A stretch of 64,000 nt of DNA from an uncultured Oscillospiraceae bacterium (lineage in GTDB: Bacteria > Bacillota > Clostridia > Oscillospirales > Ruminococcaceae): NCBI GenBank assembly GCA_934462925.1, contig CAKSIT010000013.1:1-64000 (forward strand), written 5' to 3'. A program made the position numbers and the translations under genes. Each line of letters begins with the position of its first letter. Within the stretch, counting starts at the first letter, position 1. Shown piece after piece: positions 31,830 through 40,529 of the stretch. The notes below the pieces were generated by a model. It did no database searches, was not told the origin of the DNA, and worked only from the letters and a program-made list of their open reading frames with translations.

Positions 31830-33953
31830 ATGCCAAAAATTATTTATATCCAGCAGCACGTTGGAGATAACGGTCGCAAGTTTTCGCCGTCAAGAAATTC
31901 CCACTATGTGAAGTATATCGGCGAGCGGGAACACGTGCTTAAAAACCACGAAACAAATCTTGTGAAATACATGGGCGAGCGGGAACACGCTGCAAAACGC
32001 GTTGACAAACTTGTAAAGGAAGAAGCCGAGCAGCTGGTAACCTATGACTCCGACGCTGACACCAAGGACGTCACAAAATACGATGTCAAGATTGATGCTG
32101 TTTCTGAGAGAATGCTGACCGAACCCGAAAACGGCTTGTTCGGATATATTGACGGCAAATTCTCTGACGAATATCGTACAGCGGATATGCAGAAATATGT
32201 CCGCAGAATATCCACGCCCCACCGCAACGTGTTTCACAGCGTTTTTTCTTTCACACCGGACAGCGCCGAGGACGCGGGTTTGAAAACTCTTGACGACTGG
32301 GAAAGCTGGACGCGGTATCATATCAATGATATAGCGAACGGCATGAATATGAAAGTTGAAAACATCGAGTACCTTGCGGCAGTCCACCTTAAGGAAGGAC
32401 AGCCCCATGTGCATATCATGTGGTGGGACAAATCTCAGCAGGTGCTTATAAACAAGGTTGACCCGCTTGTGTGCGATAAGATTCGCATTGATGTTACACG
32501 CAGTACCTACCGCGAGATGTTCAGCGAGATATATAATCAAGAGGATATCATGCGACGCGAGCTCAGAAAGAGTATCGGAGAATACACTTTAAGCAATGTC
32601 GTTTGCGGCGCTTCCGATGATTACACCATGCACATTATGGCAGGCATCCAAAAGGTCGCAATGCTCTTTCCGCCGAAAGGACAGTTCAAGTATGCCTATA
32701 TAAAGAAAAAAGAATCTCCGGCGAGAATTGAGCTGGACAAACTTACGCATTACATCATTGACAACAATCCTGTGTTTAAGGAGAAGTACGATGAGATATG
32801 CGCGCAGCGGCTTTTATATAATCAGCTGCTGCATAGTGAGTCTTCCAACTACGGTAATTTTCAGATAAGCAGATATATGAAACAGGTCAATGATAAGATA
32901 GAGGCGGCTGTCGGAAATGAGATTCTGAGGATAATCAAGTCGGAAAAACTCGCCGGGCGGCTTAACGCTGCTGAAGTTCCGCAGACCTGCGAAATACCCG
33001 ACGAGCCGTCTGTTGAAGATGTTCCCGCTTTGGATACGGAAGCCTTAAACAAAGCACACGGCATACGCTGCCGCATTCAATGGTCGGATAAATTCAAATC
33101 TGCCCGGGAGATGGCAAAAAACAAAATGTACGGCGAAGCGCTGAAGCTTTATTCCGAAGAATCCGACAAAGGAAATGTGCTTGCTTTGTATGAGATAGGC
33201 GACCTTTACCGCAAAAAGCTTGTCGAGGGTGATTCCCCCGATAGGTTTTACAAGGCTGCGCTCGAGGGCTTTCTGCAGCTTGAACCGTCCACCCAAAAGC
33301 TTGCTACATATATTCGGTATCGTATAGGCAGAATGTTCTATGACGGCTATGGCACACAGGTGGATTATAACGCTGCGTTCAGCTGGCTGAAAAAAGCCGC
33401 CGATGATAATCATCATTATGCAGCATACACCGTTGGCAAAATGCTGTATCGCGGACTGGGTACGCAGCAGGATACCGCCGCCGCTGCCGAATATCTTAAG
33501 AAGGCGGCTACTGAAATACCCGCAGCTGGCGTTTTGTTGGGTAGGCTTTACATAAACGATGACAGCCTTAAGGACCTTAATTCGGCTATCACGCTGCTAA
33601 ATAACGCCAAGTCTTCAGAACCAACACTTTCTCCATTTGTGGATTATACTCTCGGGACGATGTATCTCTTTGAAAAAGATGTACGGAACGCAGCGCTTGC
33701 GAAAAAATATCTTGTGGCGTCTGCGAACGCAGGAAACGAATATGCGCAGATGATACTTGACAGTCAGTCCGCCGACTGCGTACTTAATCTGATGAGTTCG
33801 GTAGGTATGTTGCTGGCTGAAAACATGGAAAGCGACAGAGCTGCTTTAAGCGAGTGTTCTTCCGCGGCATTTGGACATGGAGATATGAGCGTGGAGCAGA
33901 TACGAGAGTATCTGCTGAAATTGCAGGACAAAGAAAATACGGCGCAGATGTAA
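31830..33953 (+). CDS. MobL-family relaxase with C-terminal Sel1 repeats
   Basis: DNA-nicking relaxase that starts conjugative transfer at oriT, 707 residues. The N-terminal catalytic domain matches MobL relaxases: SPSRNSHYVKYIGEREH at about 19-35, NGLFGYIDGKF near 101, the conserved HRNVFHSVFSF, and the metal-binding His cluster AAVHLKEGQPHVHIMWWD (H186, H193, H195). The VKY-x-GEREH motif occurs twice (residues 27-35 and 45-53). The C-terminal part (about 430-640) consists of Sel1/TPR-like repeats such as ALYEIGDLYRKKL and AAYTVGKMLYRGLGTQQD, a protein-interaction module unusual on a relaxase. ATG 31830 has GAGGAG upstream and opens directly on the domain. Confidence 0.88.
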   Translation: MPKIIYIQQHVGDNGRKFSPSRNSHYVKYIGEREHVLKNHETNLVKYMGEREHAAKRVDKLVKEEAEQLVTYDSDADTKDVTKYDVKIDAVSERMLTEPENGLFGYIDGKFSDEYRTADMQKYVRRISTPHRNVFHSVFSFTPDSAEDAGLKTLDDWESWTRYHINDIANGMNMKVENIEYLAAVHLKEGQPHVHIMWWDKSQQVLINKVDPLVCDKIRIDVTRSTYREMFSEIYNQEDIMRRELRKSIGEYTLSNVVCGASDDYTMHIMAGIQKVAMLFPPKGQFKYAYIKKKESPARIELDKLTHYIIDNNPVFKEKYDEICAQRLLYNQLLHSESSNYGNFQISRYMKQVNDKIEAAVGNEILRIIKSEKLAGRLNAAEVPQTCEIPDEPSVEDVPALDTEALNKAHGIRCRIQWSDKFKSAREMAKNKMYGEALKLYSEESDKGNVLALYEIGDLYRKKLVEGDSPDRFYKAALEGFLQLEPSTQKLATYIRYRIGRMFYDGYGTQVDYNAAFSWLKKAADDNHHYAAYTVGKMLYRGLGTQQDTAAAAEYLKKAATEIPAAGVLLGRLYINDDSLKDLNSAITLLNNAKSSEPTLSPFVDYTLGTMYLFEKDVRNAALAKKYLVASANAGNEYAQMILDSQSADCVLNLMSSVGMLLAENMESDRAALSECSSAAFGHGDMSVEQIREYLLKLQDKENTAQM

Positions 33954-33974
33954 GGGGCGTCACCGTGACGCCCA
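33954..33974 (+). repeat. Intergenic palindrome GCP-6
   Basis: Arms GGGGCGTCAC and GTGACGCCC(A) around C; it begins on the base after the relaxase stop codon. Confidence 0.85.
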
Positions 33975-34003
33975 CGACTTTATTATGTATGGAGGAAAAA
34001 TCT

Positions 34004-34375
34004 ATGAAAAAAAATAAAGAGGACATTAAAGAGGGCATTAAATTACTAATAAGTTTAGTGCTTTGGGGAATCGTAGTTCCTACTTTAATTGTGGGACCTA
34101 TAGTTTTATTTGTATCACGAATACCAACAAGGGACGATGCAATTTGTGCCGTTGAGAGCGGAGTAGTAGTGGACAAGAGCGCAACAGTATTAGAAGATTT
34201 GGGTAATCAAGAAGTCAATTTTAATATCATTGTTTACATAGAATATGAGTTCCATGATAAGGAACAATCGACGCTTAGATATTTCACAGTTCCATATGAA
34301 ACATATTCTGAAATCGAAATTGGGGAGAAAGTATCCATGAGTTTTTTAGAAAAATCAGCGGAACAATTACAGTAG
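34004..34375 (+). CDS. Small single-pass membrane protein, unknown
   Basis: A 123-residue protein with a charged N-terminus (MKKNKEDIKEGIK), one strong transmembrane helix (LLISLVLWGIVVPTLIVGPIVLFV) and an external domain with beta-strand character (NFNIIVYIEYEFHDKEQSTLRYFTVPYETYSEIEIGEKVSMSF). No known domain is recognised; the strand pattern resembles small DUF3592-type domains, which I regard as a guess. GGAGG is 8 bases before ATG 34004; the longer open frame upstream overlaps the relaxase gene and is ignored. It is the last gene before a new promoter at 34526. Confidence 0.65.
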   Translation: MKKNKEDIKEGIKLLISLVLWGIVVPTLIVGPIVLFVSRIPTRDDAICAVESGVVVDKSATVLEDLGNQEVNFNIIVYIEYEFHDKEQSTLRYFTVPYETYSEIEIGEKVSMSFLEKSAEQLQ

Positions 34376-34525
34376 CATAATGGCATTTTTTCTATTGTGT
34401 TTTCATGAACCAAGACATTGCGCCGCCGCCGTTCATCTGCTGAAAAGAAAAGTGTCCCTTATTTTTTCGGCAGAATATCTAAAAAGCAAGCAAAATGTTT
34501 GTATATCATTGAATATGCAAAACAG

Positions 34526-34554
34526 TTGACAATGACTGTGACTTATGGTATAAT
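34526..34554 (+). promoter_or_regulatory. Sigma-A type promoter starting the surface/transfer gene block
   Basis: TTGACA (34526-34531), 17 bases, TATAAT (34549-34554). It is the clearest internal promoter of the rightward gene series and lies about 50 bases before the lipoprotein gene. Confidence 0.85.
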
Positions 34555-34602
34555 ATACTTAAGGAAATATGATTTCAGATAATCAGACATAAGGAGGATT
34601 CC

Positions 34603-35226
34603 ATGAAACATCTTACAAAAAAGTTCGCAGCAATGGCAGCGGTTATAATGGCGCTCACAGCGATAAGCGGGTGCAAGGCTAAGCAGGATATCGACCTGTC
34701 GCTCATCGGCGGCGAGATGAACAGCGAAAGCAGCAGCTACACGGTTGACATTGTGGCAGACGAACCCACAGCCGAGGTACAGAGCAGCACAGCTCCCGCT
34801 CCCGAAACGGACGACGTTCCCGAGCCTGCGCCCGAGCAGCCTGCGGCAACTACCGCCCCTGCCCCCAAGCCCGTGGTAACAACAGCGCCTGAGCCTGCGG
34901 TAACGATAACCACAGACAAGCCCAAGGTTACAACGCCCGCGCAGACCGTGAGAACCGACCTGCCCAAGGTCACCGCAGAGCCGCAGTACACAGCCCCCGC
35001 TACAACAACGGCAAAACCTGCTCAGACCGAACCTGCCGAAATAGAAACGGATAGCAACGGCTTCCCTGCTAACCCGAAAAATAACGATACTTTTATCGCG
35101 GCAGACGGGAAGAAGTACATCTACAATAGTATATTTCAGCATTGGGGAGAAGTTCTCAATGATGGTAAGACGATAGTTGAGGAGTTCCCCGAATTTGAGC
35201 TGTCAGGTGAGAAGATTTTGGGATAA
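34603..35226 (+). CDS. Lipoprotein with Pro/Thr-rich tether
   Basis: A 207-residue exported lipoprotein. The signal peptide ends with lipobox ISGC (Cys near residue 24). A long Pro/Thr/Ala-rich tether (about 45-150) with repeated TTAPAPK / VTTAPEP units follows. A compact C-terminal domain begins NPKNNDTFIAADGKKYIYNSIFQHWGEVLNDGK. This last segment resembles small 'wrap-around' domains found on the ends of Clostridia surface lipoproteins, but I cannot name it. AGGAGG precedes its ATG. The tether length suits crossing the cell wall. It is the first gene after the promoter at 34526. Confidence 0.75.
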   Translation: MKHLTKKFAAMAAVIMALTAISGCKAKQDIDLSLIGGEMNSESSSYTVDIVADEPTAEVQSSTAPAPETDDVPEPAPEQPAATTAPAPKPVVTTAPEPAVTITTDKPKVTTPAQTVRTDLPKVTAEPQYTAPATTTAKPAQTEPAEIETDSNGFPANPKNNDTFIAADGKKYIYNSIFQHWGEVLNDGKTIVEEFPEFELSGEKILG

Positions 35227-35227
35227 T

Positions 35228-36130
35228 ATGATGTATAGCATAAATGAACTTAATAAAATGCTGGCTCTTATAGTCCCGATTATATTGAGCGTGATAATGT
35301 ATTCCGCTGTTATTGTGGCAATCGTTTATATCATTCTTCACCGCAAGGATAATCGCAAAAAGGAACAAACGAACCTGCCTTGTAATACAGAAACCATTGT
35401 TGTTGCTAAGAATGAGCAAGACGTCCCAACTCAAACAGCTCGAACGGAGCATGACGGGCAAGGCGCTAGCATAAAACCTGCTGTGACGGATTCTGTTCAA
35501 ACTTATAGAAAGTCATATAAAATCGTTAAAGAGCAGGTTTACAAACGCAATCATTCTGACCAAGTTGCAATAGAAGTCCTGCATAAAAATAAAGTTCCTC
35601 TTAAGCTTTGTAACTCTAAGAATAATGGCTTTTTCTTTGAACCGTCAGAAGCCGAGTTTTATCATTGCGCTAGAGCATGGGCAGAAGAAAACGGCTATAT
35701 TCTTCTCTCCAAAGTCCGAGAGGCAGATATTATCCGTATAGATGATTTGGATAAATACCCTTTCAACCGCATTCTTTTCCAGTCAATAAGTCAAAAGCAT
35801 TTCGATTTTGTTTTCTTTAGGCAATACAACATATCGACACCGCAGTACAACTGCATTCCTATGTTGATAGTGGAAATTGATGGACTCTCGCATGAAGACA
35901 CTAGCAGGAAAAGGCGCGACAAAATGGTGGATTTGCTGGTTGAAAAATATAACCGACAACCTCATGTTTGGCGCAGATTGGATATTATTCACTTGCGAAA
36001 ATGTTATGTAGGCGAATGCTGCCTTTGGCAAGAGGTTATTCAAGCCTGCGATAACACTATTGTGGGTGACTCTGCACTTCCTATTGAGGAAATACTTAAT
36101 AAGTTCTTAAAGGTTAATGAACGCAGTTGA
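35228..36130 (+). CDS. Membrane-anchored DUF2726 (nuclease-fold-like) protein
   Basis: A 300-residue protein with an N-terminal transmembrane helix (LIVPIILSVIMYSAVIVAIVYIIL), a charged linker, and a C-terminal DUF2726 domain (about 130-290): FEPSEAEFYHCARAWAEENGYILLSKVREADIIR, then ISQKHFDFVFFRQYN and MLIVEIDGLSHEDTSRKRRDKMVDLLVEK. The domain is related to the restriction-endonuclease-like fold; Glu, Asp and Glu-x-Asp positions that could form an active site are visible (DFVFF, VEIDG). The role in the element is not known. Tandem ATGs at 35228 and 35231 directly follow the lipoprotein stop; the ribosome site is poor, suggesting coupling. Confidence 0.78.
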   Translation: MMYSINELNKMLALIVPIILSVIMYSAVIVAIVYIILHRKDNRKKEQTNLPCNTETIVVAKNEQDVPTQTARTEHDGQGASIKPAVTDSVQTYRKSYKIVKEQVYKRNHSDQVAIEVLHKNKVPLKLCNSKNNGFFFEPSEAEFYHCARAWAEENGYILLSKVREADIIRIDDLDKYPFNRILFQSISQKHFDFVFFRQYNISTPQYNCIPMLIVEIDGLSHEDTSRKRRDKMVDLLVEKYNRQPHVWRRLDIIHLRKCYVGECCLWQEVIQACDNTIVGDSALPIEEILNKFLKVNERS

Positions 36131-36153
36131 TTTTCAATTGCGTTCTTCTTTTT
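36119..36153 (+). terminator. Terminator overlapping the end of the DUF2726 gene
   Basis: GAACGCA (36119-36125) pairs with TGCGTTC (36139-36145), extended by TTGA/TCAA, followed by a T-rich run. It lies before the ribosome site of the 800-residue protein and may reduce expression of the genes beyond it. Confidence 0.7.
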
Positions 36154-36165
36154 TGGAGGGAAATT

Positions 36166-38568
36166 ATGAACATTAAAAAGCATATTACGCGTATACTCGC
36201 AGCCGTTACGCTTTTTGCATTTACGTCATCGGCGGTGCTTGCTGATATAAATCTCGGCAACGAAGATGGCACAGACTTTCAGAACGGCACAGGAGATAAT
36301 TACTGGGGCGTGTATACAGACAGCGGTCTGCCGATAGATGATACCGAAGGACTGCGTGTAACTGTTTATGACTCGGAATCGGGCGAAAAACAGTTTAACA
36401 CCATAGATATAACTGGAAATCCAAATTTGTCTGCCGTTTCGTTTATGAATTATTTCGCTGATGAAGAAGAACTTGTCCCAAAAACAACTTGGTTGAAATA
36501 TGTTGGGGGTACATATAACAGCATTTCAGCAGCGGATATGATTAAATATAACAAATTTGTTTTGGAAAGATGGAAGTCAGGCGCGTATCGCGCACAATAC
36601 GTTCCACAGCTTGCAAGTATAGATATTGTGTCCACAAACAATACATCAAATCTTGAAGCTATAAAAAGTGTTCTTTCAGATAGTGAATTTCTAAGGGCAT
36701 TATGTGAACTAATCGGAGGGTTAAACTATTCCGACATAGAGGACGGCAAGTACAAGATAGCCTTTGAGCCGGTAGCCTACTTCCGCTACAACGGTCAGAA
36801 CTGGGCAATGAGCGCCACAGAGTGTGGCTTGCTCAATAAGTATATGAAAAACTTCTTTTCGGCAGGCTGGAACAGTACAAACAACTTGCGTGCGCTGCTC
36901 GGACCGCTTACGCACTCGAACCTTCCGCGCTCCGCGTTCCTTGAAAGCCGCGAGCTCGGCATAGCAGCGTATTCCCCGACCGAGAGCGACTACTACAACG
37001 GCAACGCAGACTACAACAGCGACACGTGCATTATTCGCTGCATGGGCATAGGCGTCCTCGCGAGTGGCAGTACAATGACTGAGGTTATAGGCTCGACAGT
37101 CGCGGAGTACCACACGGACACCGATGTTTATACGTCGTTTAATTTTGTTAACACAGGCTCTGACAGCATAATTTCATCAACCGCATTCTCTATATACAAC
37201 GCTTCGGGCGAGCTGCCCGCAACGCGCGAAGGTCCTTCGAGTACGGCGTATTTCATAGAGAATTATATTTCGGAGATTCACGATGATGAAGGTCATGTAA
37301 TCGGAGCAAATGCGTATCCTATTTACGGATATCTTGAAGAATCTGTTGAGATGAAAACAGTACGCGCCGATAGCCGTGTTAAGGTTTTTGTTGAGAATCC
37401 CGACTACGAGGAAACAACATTCGGAACAGCGCCGTATACCCTGCTCGGAACATTCCGTGACGGAGAGTTTATTGACAACAGCGAGGACGGCGCGACAGTT
37501 TTCAGCTACACAATTCGCAACCGCGAAACAGGAGCGCAGATAAAAAGCGGTAGTGTAAGCTTTTCCTGCCCTGCTGATGAAGAAGCTATGGGGTGGTTTG
37601 ACTGGCATACGCCGAACACCGCCCAGGATATTGAGATAACGATATCCTCTAACAATTCCGACGTATTTATCCTCGACAGCAATGGCAGGCGCTATAACAC
37701 GCTTGTTGTATCCGCTACGATTGATAAAGTCGAGGAGTTGACCCCGCCCGACCCTACCGTATATGACAGACGCCCGAGCTGGCACAACCTTTATACAGCG
37801 TCGTCTGTAGCAAACAGAGTTGCGCAGTATGCTTCCCCCGACAGTCCGCAGACGCTTGAGTGGTATGTATGGACATACGACTGGACGCAGAAAGAGCTTG
37901 AAGCGCGTATGGATTATTTCAACATCATTACATCTCCCCCGAATGAAGATGGATACTATGACGGAGCAGAGTATTACAGTTATAGCTTTATTGCGAAGCG
38001 GCGAGGCATAGATAATACATATTATGCCACAGAAAATTCGCAGCGCAAAAGCGGGTATCAATACGAGGGCGCTGTTTTGCTTTCGGGCGAAGCGCGCAAA
38101 ATGACGTTCTCTGTATCCATAGACGCAGAGCTTGTGGTAACGCCCTCGCCGCGGTGCTACACAGCGACAATGAGTAATTCCACAGGACTGTACACCATGA
38201 AATCGGGCTATGGAATACAGGTCGAAGTCAAGGCGCATATATCAGGCAATACAGAGCTTTGTACAGGGTCGCAGGCGGCAAACGTGCTGTTCCCCGAGTT
38301 TAATTATCGGCTTGGCGAAGCAAAATACAATCGCTTGCTCGAAAAGGTCGGCGGCGTTTATGTGTTCAAACCGAATGAATACAGCACCTACAACGACAGA
38401 GTGCATTTCACCCCGATATGGTATCCCGATAGAAACAGCTACATTGTATATGCAGAAGTATTTGATGTTTGGTGTCCTGCAGGACAGCTTTCTGCACGAA
38501 TGACGGACTGGGTATACATAAAGGGCAACGTATATGATGACTGGCATATAGCTCCGGTTAATCAGTAA
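36166..38568 (+). CDS. Large secreted element protein, unknown function
   Basis: An 800-residue exported protein. The signal peptide is MNIKKHITRILAAVTLFAFTSSAVLA, cleaved near residue 26. The mature part is beta-rich with many Tyr, Asn and Asp. It contains a section with SNLPRSAFLESRELGIAAYSPT, a central part with ALYG-like DSRVKVFVENPDYEETTFGTAPYTLLG, and a final domain with SGYGIQVEVKAHISGNTEL. I see no LPXTG, no transmembrane C-terminus and no enzyme motif. GGAGGG precedes ATG 36166; the upstream in-frame ATG lies in the terminator and is ignored. As the largest exported protein of the element, located just before the secretion genes, it could be an adhesin or pilus-tip-like factor. Confidence 0.72.
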   Translation: MNIKKHITRILAAVTLFAFTSSAVLADINLGNEDGTDFQNGTGDNYWGVYTDSGLPIDDTEGLRVTVYDSESGEKQFNTIDITGNPNLSAVSFMNYFADEEELVPKTTWLKYVGGTYNSISAADMIKYNKFVLERWKSGAYRAQYVPQLASIDIVSTNNTSNLEAIKSVLSDSEFLRALCELIGGLNYSDIEDGKYKIAFEPVAYFRYNGQNWAMSATECGLLNKYMKNFFSAGWNSTNNLRALLGPLTHSNLPRSAFLESRELGIAAYSPTESDYYNGNADYNSDTCIIRCMGIGVLASGSTMTEVIGSTVAEYHTDTDVYTSFNFVNTGSDSIISSTAFSIYNASGELPATREGPSSTAYFIENYISEIHDDEGHVIGANAYPIYGYLEESVEMKTVRADSRVKVFVENPDYEETTFGTAPYTLLGTFRDGEFIDNSEDGATVFSYTIRNRETGAQIKSGSVSFSCPADEEAMGWFDWHTPNTAQDIEITISSNNSDVFILDSNGRRYNTLVVSATIDKVEELTPPDPTVYDRRPSWHNLYTASSVANRVAQYASPDSPQTLEWYVWTYDWTQKELEARMDYFNIITSPPNEDGYYDGAEYYSYSFIAKRRGIDNTYYATENSQRKSGYQYEGAVLLSGEARKMTFSVSIDAELVVTPSPRCYTATMSNSTGLYTMKSGYGIQVEVKAHISGNTELCTGSQAANVLFPEFNYRLGEAKYNRLLEKVGGVYVFKPNEYSTYNDRVHFTPIWYPDRNSYIVYAEVFDVWCPAGQLSARMTDWVYIKGNVYDDWHIAPVNQ

Positions 38569-38570
38569 TG

Positions 38571-38592
38571 GGTGCGTCACGCGTGACGCACC
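38571..38592 (+). repeat. Intergenic palindrome GCP-7 (variant)
   Basis: Arms GGTGCGTCAC and GTGACGCACC around GC. Both arms changed together (GGTG/CACC instead of GGGG/CCCC), so pairing is preserved although the sequence is not. Confidence 0.85.
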
Positions 38593-38605
38593 GTTAATAA
38601 ACTGC

Positions 38606-38645
38606 AAAAGGCACAATGCGGATTAGCTGCGTTGTGCCTTTGCTT
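38606..38645 (+). terminator. Terminator after the large secreted protein gene
   Basis: AAAAGGCACAATGC pairs with GCGTTGTGCCTTT (one G-T) around a 9-base loop, followed by a short T-rich stretch. Confidence 0.7.
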
Positions 38646-38663
38646 ATAGTTAAGGAGGGCAAA

Positions 38664-39521
38664 ATGAACACAAAACATGGCATAACCGATACCGGGAAGC
38701 TCAAAACCATTGAAATCGACAAGTATGAGTCGATTCCGGGGAAGCCCGGCGTTTGCCGCGCAGTCGGACAGGCGAGCAAGCAGGAGGTATTCGACCAACT
38801 TAAGGAACATCTTGCGTATGTGGGAATGCTCCCGGACGAATACTTTCTTCTTTCTCGGGAAACTTCGGAATCCATACCCGATAACTGGCGGGGCTTCGCC
38901 TGCAATGTATCGTTCGGCGGCAGCGAGGGCATATACCTTGATATCAGCCTTAATACCGCGAATGGCTCGCAGAGCTTTATTACGGGAAAAACGTTAAGCG
39001 AGGGAGTAGAGGACTTCCTCAATATGTCGCGTGTTGCCGCAGAGTGCAACCTTATGCTTAACGGTAATGGCTGCCTTATGGCTCTGCCGCAGGATATAGC
39101 GGAATGCCTTGAGCATAACTTGGCAGGCAGAATCGAAAAGTATGATTTGAATATTGACTTTGCAAAACTGGATTATATTGAAATTGAGATTCGTTCCGAT
39201 GAATATGTTGGCGGCATTGATGAAAACGGTCACGAGCGCAAGGATAACTTCCGCGAAACCACCAACCACATAACTTTCTTTGCTTCGTCTGAAAATATTG
39301 ATGTTTTATTCAGCGACGATTCGCAGGAAGATTCTTTCGATAATCCAATAGATATTTCAAATGCAATAGAGCGTATCAGTAAGTATATTGATATGTCTGT
39401 TGAAAGCGATGATGTTGCAGTATATATCAAGCCGAAAGACGGTGAACGAAAGTGTTTTGAACCAACCGGAGCGCAACACGATGTTGAGGCTGGTGAAGAA
39501 TCTGACGAAATGGAAATGTGA
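38664..39521 (+). CDS. Element protein with MEM-type acidic tail, unknown function
   Basis: A 285-residue cytoplasmic protein I do not recognise. It starts MNTKHGITDTGKLKTIEIDKYESIPGKPGVCRAVGQ after AAGGAGGG. The middle (about 90-180) is a mixed alpha/beta region with TGKTLSEGVEDFLNMSRVAAECNLMLNGNG. The rest is acidic, with a final tail EAGEESDEMEM matching other proteins of the element. No signal peptide, helix-turn-helix or nucleotide-binding motif is visible. It lies between the large secreted protein and the coupling-protein cluster and overlaps the next gene's possible GTG start. Confidence 0.72.
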   Translation: MNTKHGITDTGKLKTIEIDKYESIPGKPGVCRAVGQASKQEVFDQLKEHLAYVGMLPDEYFLLSRETSESIPDNWRGFACNVSFGGSEGIYLDISLNTANGSQSFITGKTLSEGVEDFLNMSRVAAECNLMLNGNGCLMALPQDIAECLEHNLAGRIEKYDLNIDFAKLDYIEIEIRSDEYVGGIDENGHERKDNFRETTNHITFFASSENIDVLFSDDSQEDSFDNPIDISNAIERISKYIDMSVESDDVAVYIKPKDGERKCFEPTGAQHDVEAGEESDEMEM

Positions 39522-39535
39522 GGGGTGGTGCGAAA

Positions 39536-40354
39536 ATGGTAACCAAAGGAACTTTATGCGATTTTAGCTTTTACGTTGTAGCTTTTGATACAAAAAATCA
39601 CAACAGAAATTATGGCGAGTTTGCCAATAAGCTTTCGCTTGAACAGGCAAAAGAGGAGTTTGCCAAACGCTGCGCGCAGAATCCGCTGAGCGTGAATACA
39701 ATGCTGGGTGTGGAATATGCCACAAAACGCTTGGACCTGAACAGGCGCGGGGTAGGTTCTATGGACCTGCTGCAATGTATCAATGGACATCTCAGATTAT
39801 CGGACGATTATAAATCGGACGAGATTCTTTCGCAGGAAACGCTTATATCAGTAAACGCCAGGTCAATTCTTGAACGCGAAGCAGCAAGATTACAGCGTAT
39901 AAGCGACGCTGCAACTGTAAAATGCGCAAAGCTCATCAGCGAAAAGATACAGGATATATCTTCTCCCGAGGAAGCACAGTGGCTTATGAACAGCCTTGCC
40001 GAGGATTATGGCATAGAGCGCTGCAAGGCTATACTTGCCAATGAGCTTCTCGGCAACCGCGAAATAGAAGATGGCGAAACAGCCGATTACTTATCCAATG
40101 CATTTGACGGAGAATACGACAAGCGCTTTGCCGTGACAGCCGGCAGCTCTGAGCAACTCGAAAGCCTTGCTCGGGCGGCTATGCGTGTTGAAGCAAGCCT
40201 TTCCGAAGCCGAGAGCAGACTTTACCACAGCGGGCTTGTAAACGGCGACATTGACAGCATAAGGTCGCAGTCCGCCGATGTGAGTGCGGAAATATCCCGC
40301 CACAACCGTATGGAGGACGCGGGGCTTGTTCCCGACGACCAACTGTCGCTATGA
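39536..40354 (+). CDS. Cytoplasmic element protein, unknown function
   Basis: A 272-residue protein of unknown family. Residues 1-90 contain CDFSFYVVAFDTKNHNRNYGEFANKLSLEQAKEEFAKRC and a region rich in polar residues; residues 105-160 are helical (ARSILEREAARLQRISDAATVKCAKLISEKIQDIS). The C-terminal third looks like a coiled helical end (EQLESLARAAMRVEASLSEAESRLYHSG). The large Api92-/DUF-type proteins of conjugative elements sometimes show similar helical tails, but I can give no function. ATG 39536 is preferred to GTG 39518. Its TGA overlaps the ATG of the next small gene (ATGA). Confidence 0.7.
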   Translation: MVTKGTLCDFSFYVVAFDTKNHNRNYGEFANKLSLEQAKEEFAKRCAQNPLSVNTMLGVEYATKRLDLNRRGVGSMDLLQCINGHLRLSDDYKSDEILSQETLISVNARSILEREAARLQRISDAATVKCAKLISEKIQDISSPEEAQWLMNSLAEDYGIERCKAILANELLGNREIEDGETADYLSNAFDGEYDKRFAVTAGSSEQLESLARAAMRVEASLSEAESRLYHSGLVNGDIDSIRSQSADVSAEISRHNRMEDAGLVPDDQLSL

Positions 40355-40521
40355 AAAAACTGGTGATGTTATTCGCTGCTGCTATAGTGCTTGCAGCGTT
40401 GTGCTTCCCGCCACAGGCTAAACCTGCCGCAGGATATAACGAGCTTTTCGGCGGCGAGGTGTTGAGCGAGTGGAAATTTGATAAATGGTCGATATACACT
40501 TTTCGCGGAATAAGGCTATGA
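40351..40521 (+). CDS. 56-residue small exported protein
   Basis: A short gene overlapping its neighbours on both sides: its ATG lies in the ATGA at 40351 and its TGA in the ATGA at 40518-40521. The product starts with a typical signal peptide (MKKLVMLFAAAIVLAALCFPPQA, cleavage likely near residue 22-26). Only about 30 mature residues follow, with an aromatic and basic end (EWKFDKWSIYTFRGIRL). Small secreted peptides coded just before a VirD4 gene might be entry-exclusion or pheromone-like factors, but the sequence alone does not show this. Confidence 0.6.
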   Translation: MKKLVMLFAAAIVLAALCFPPQAKPAAGYNELFGGEVLSEWKFDKWSIYTFRGIRL

Positions 40522-40529
40522 GGAACACT

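Noticed and set aside
40485..40529. Earlier in-frame start of the coupling protein at 40485.
   Set aside because: It overlaps the small exported protein gene and lacks a ribosome site; 40530 or 40518 are better placed.
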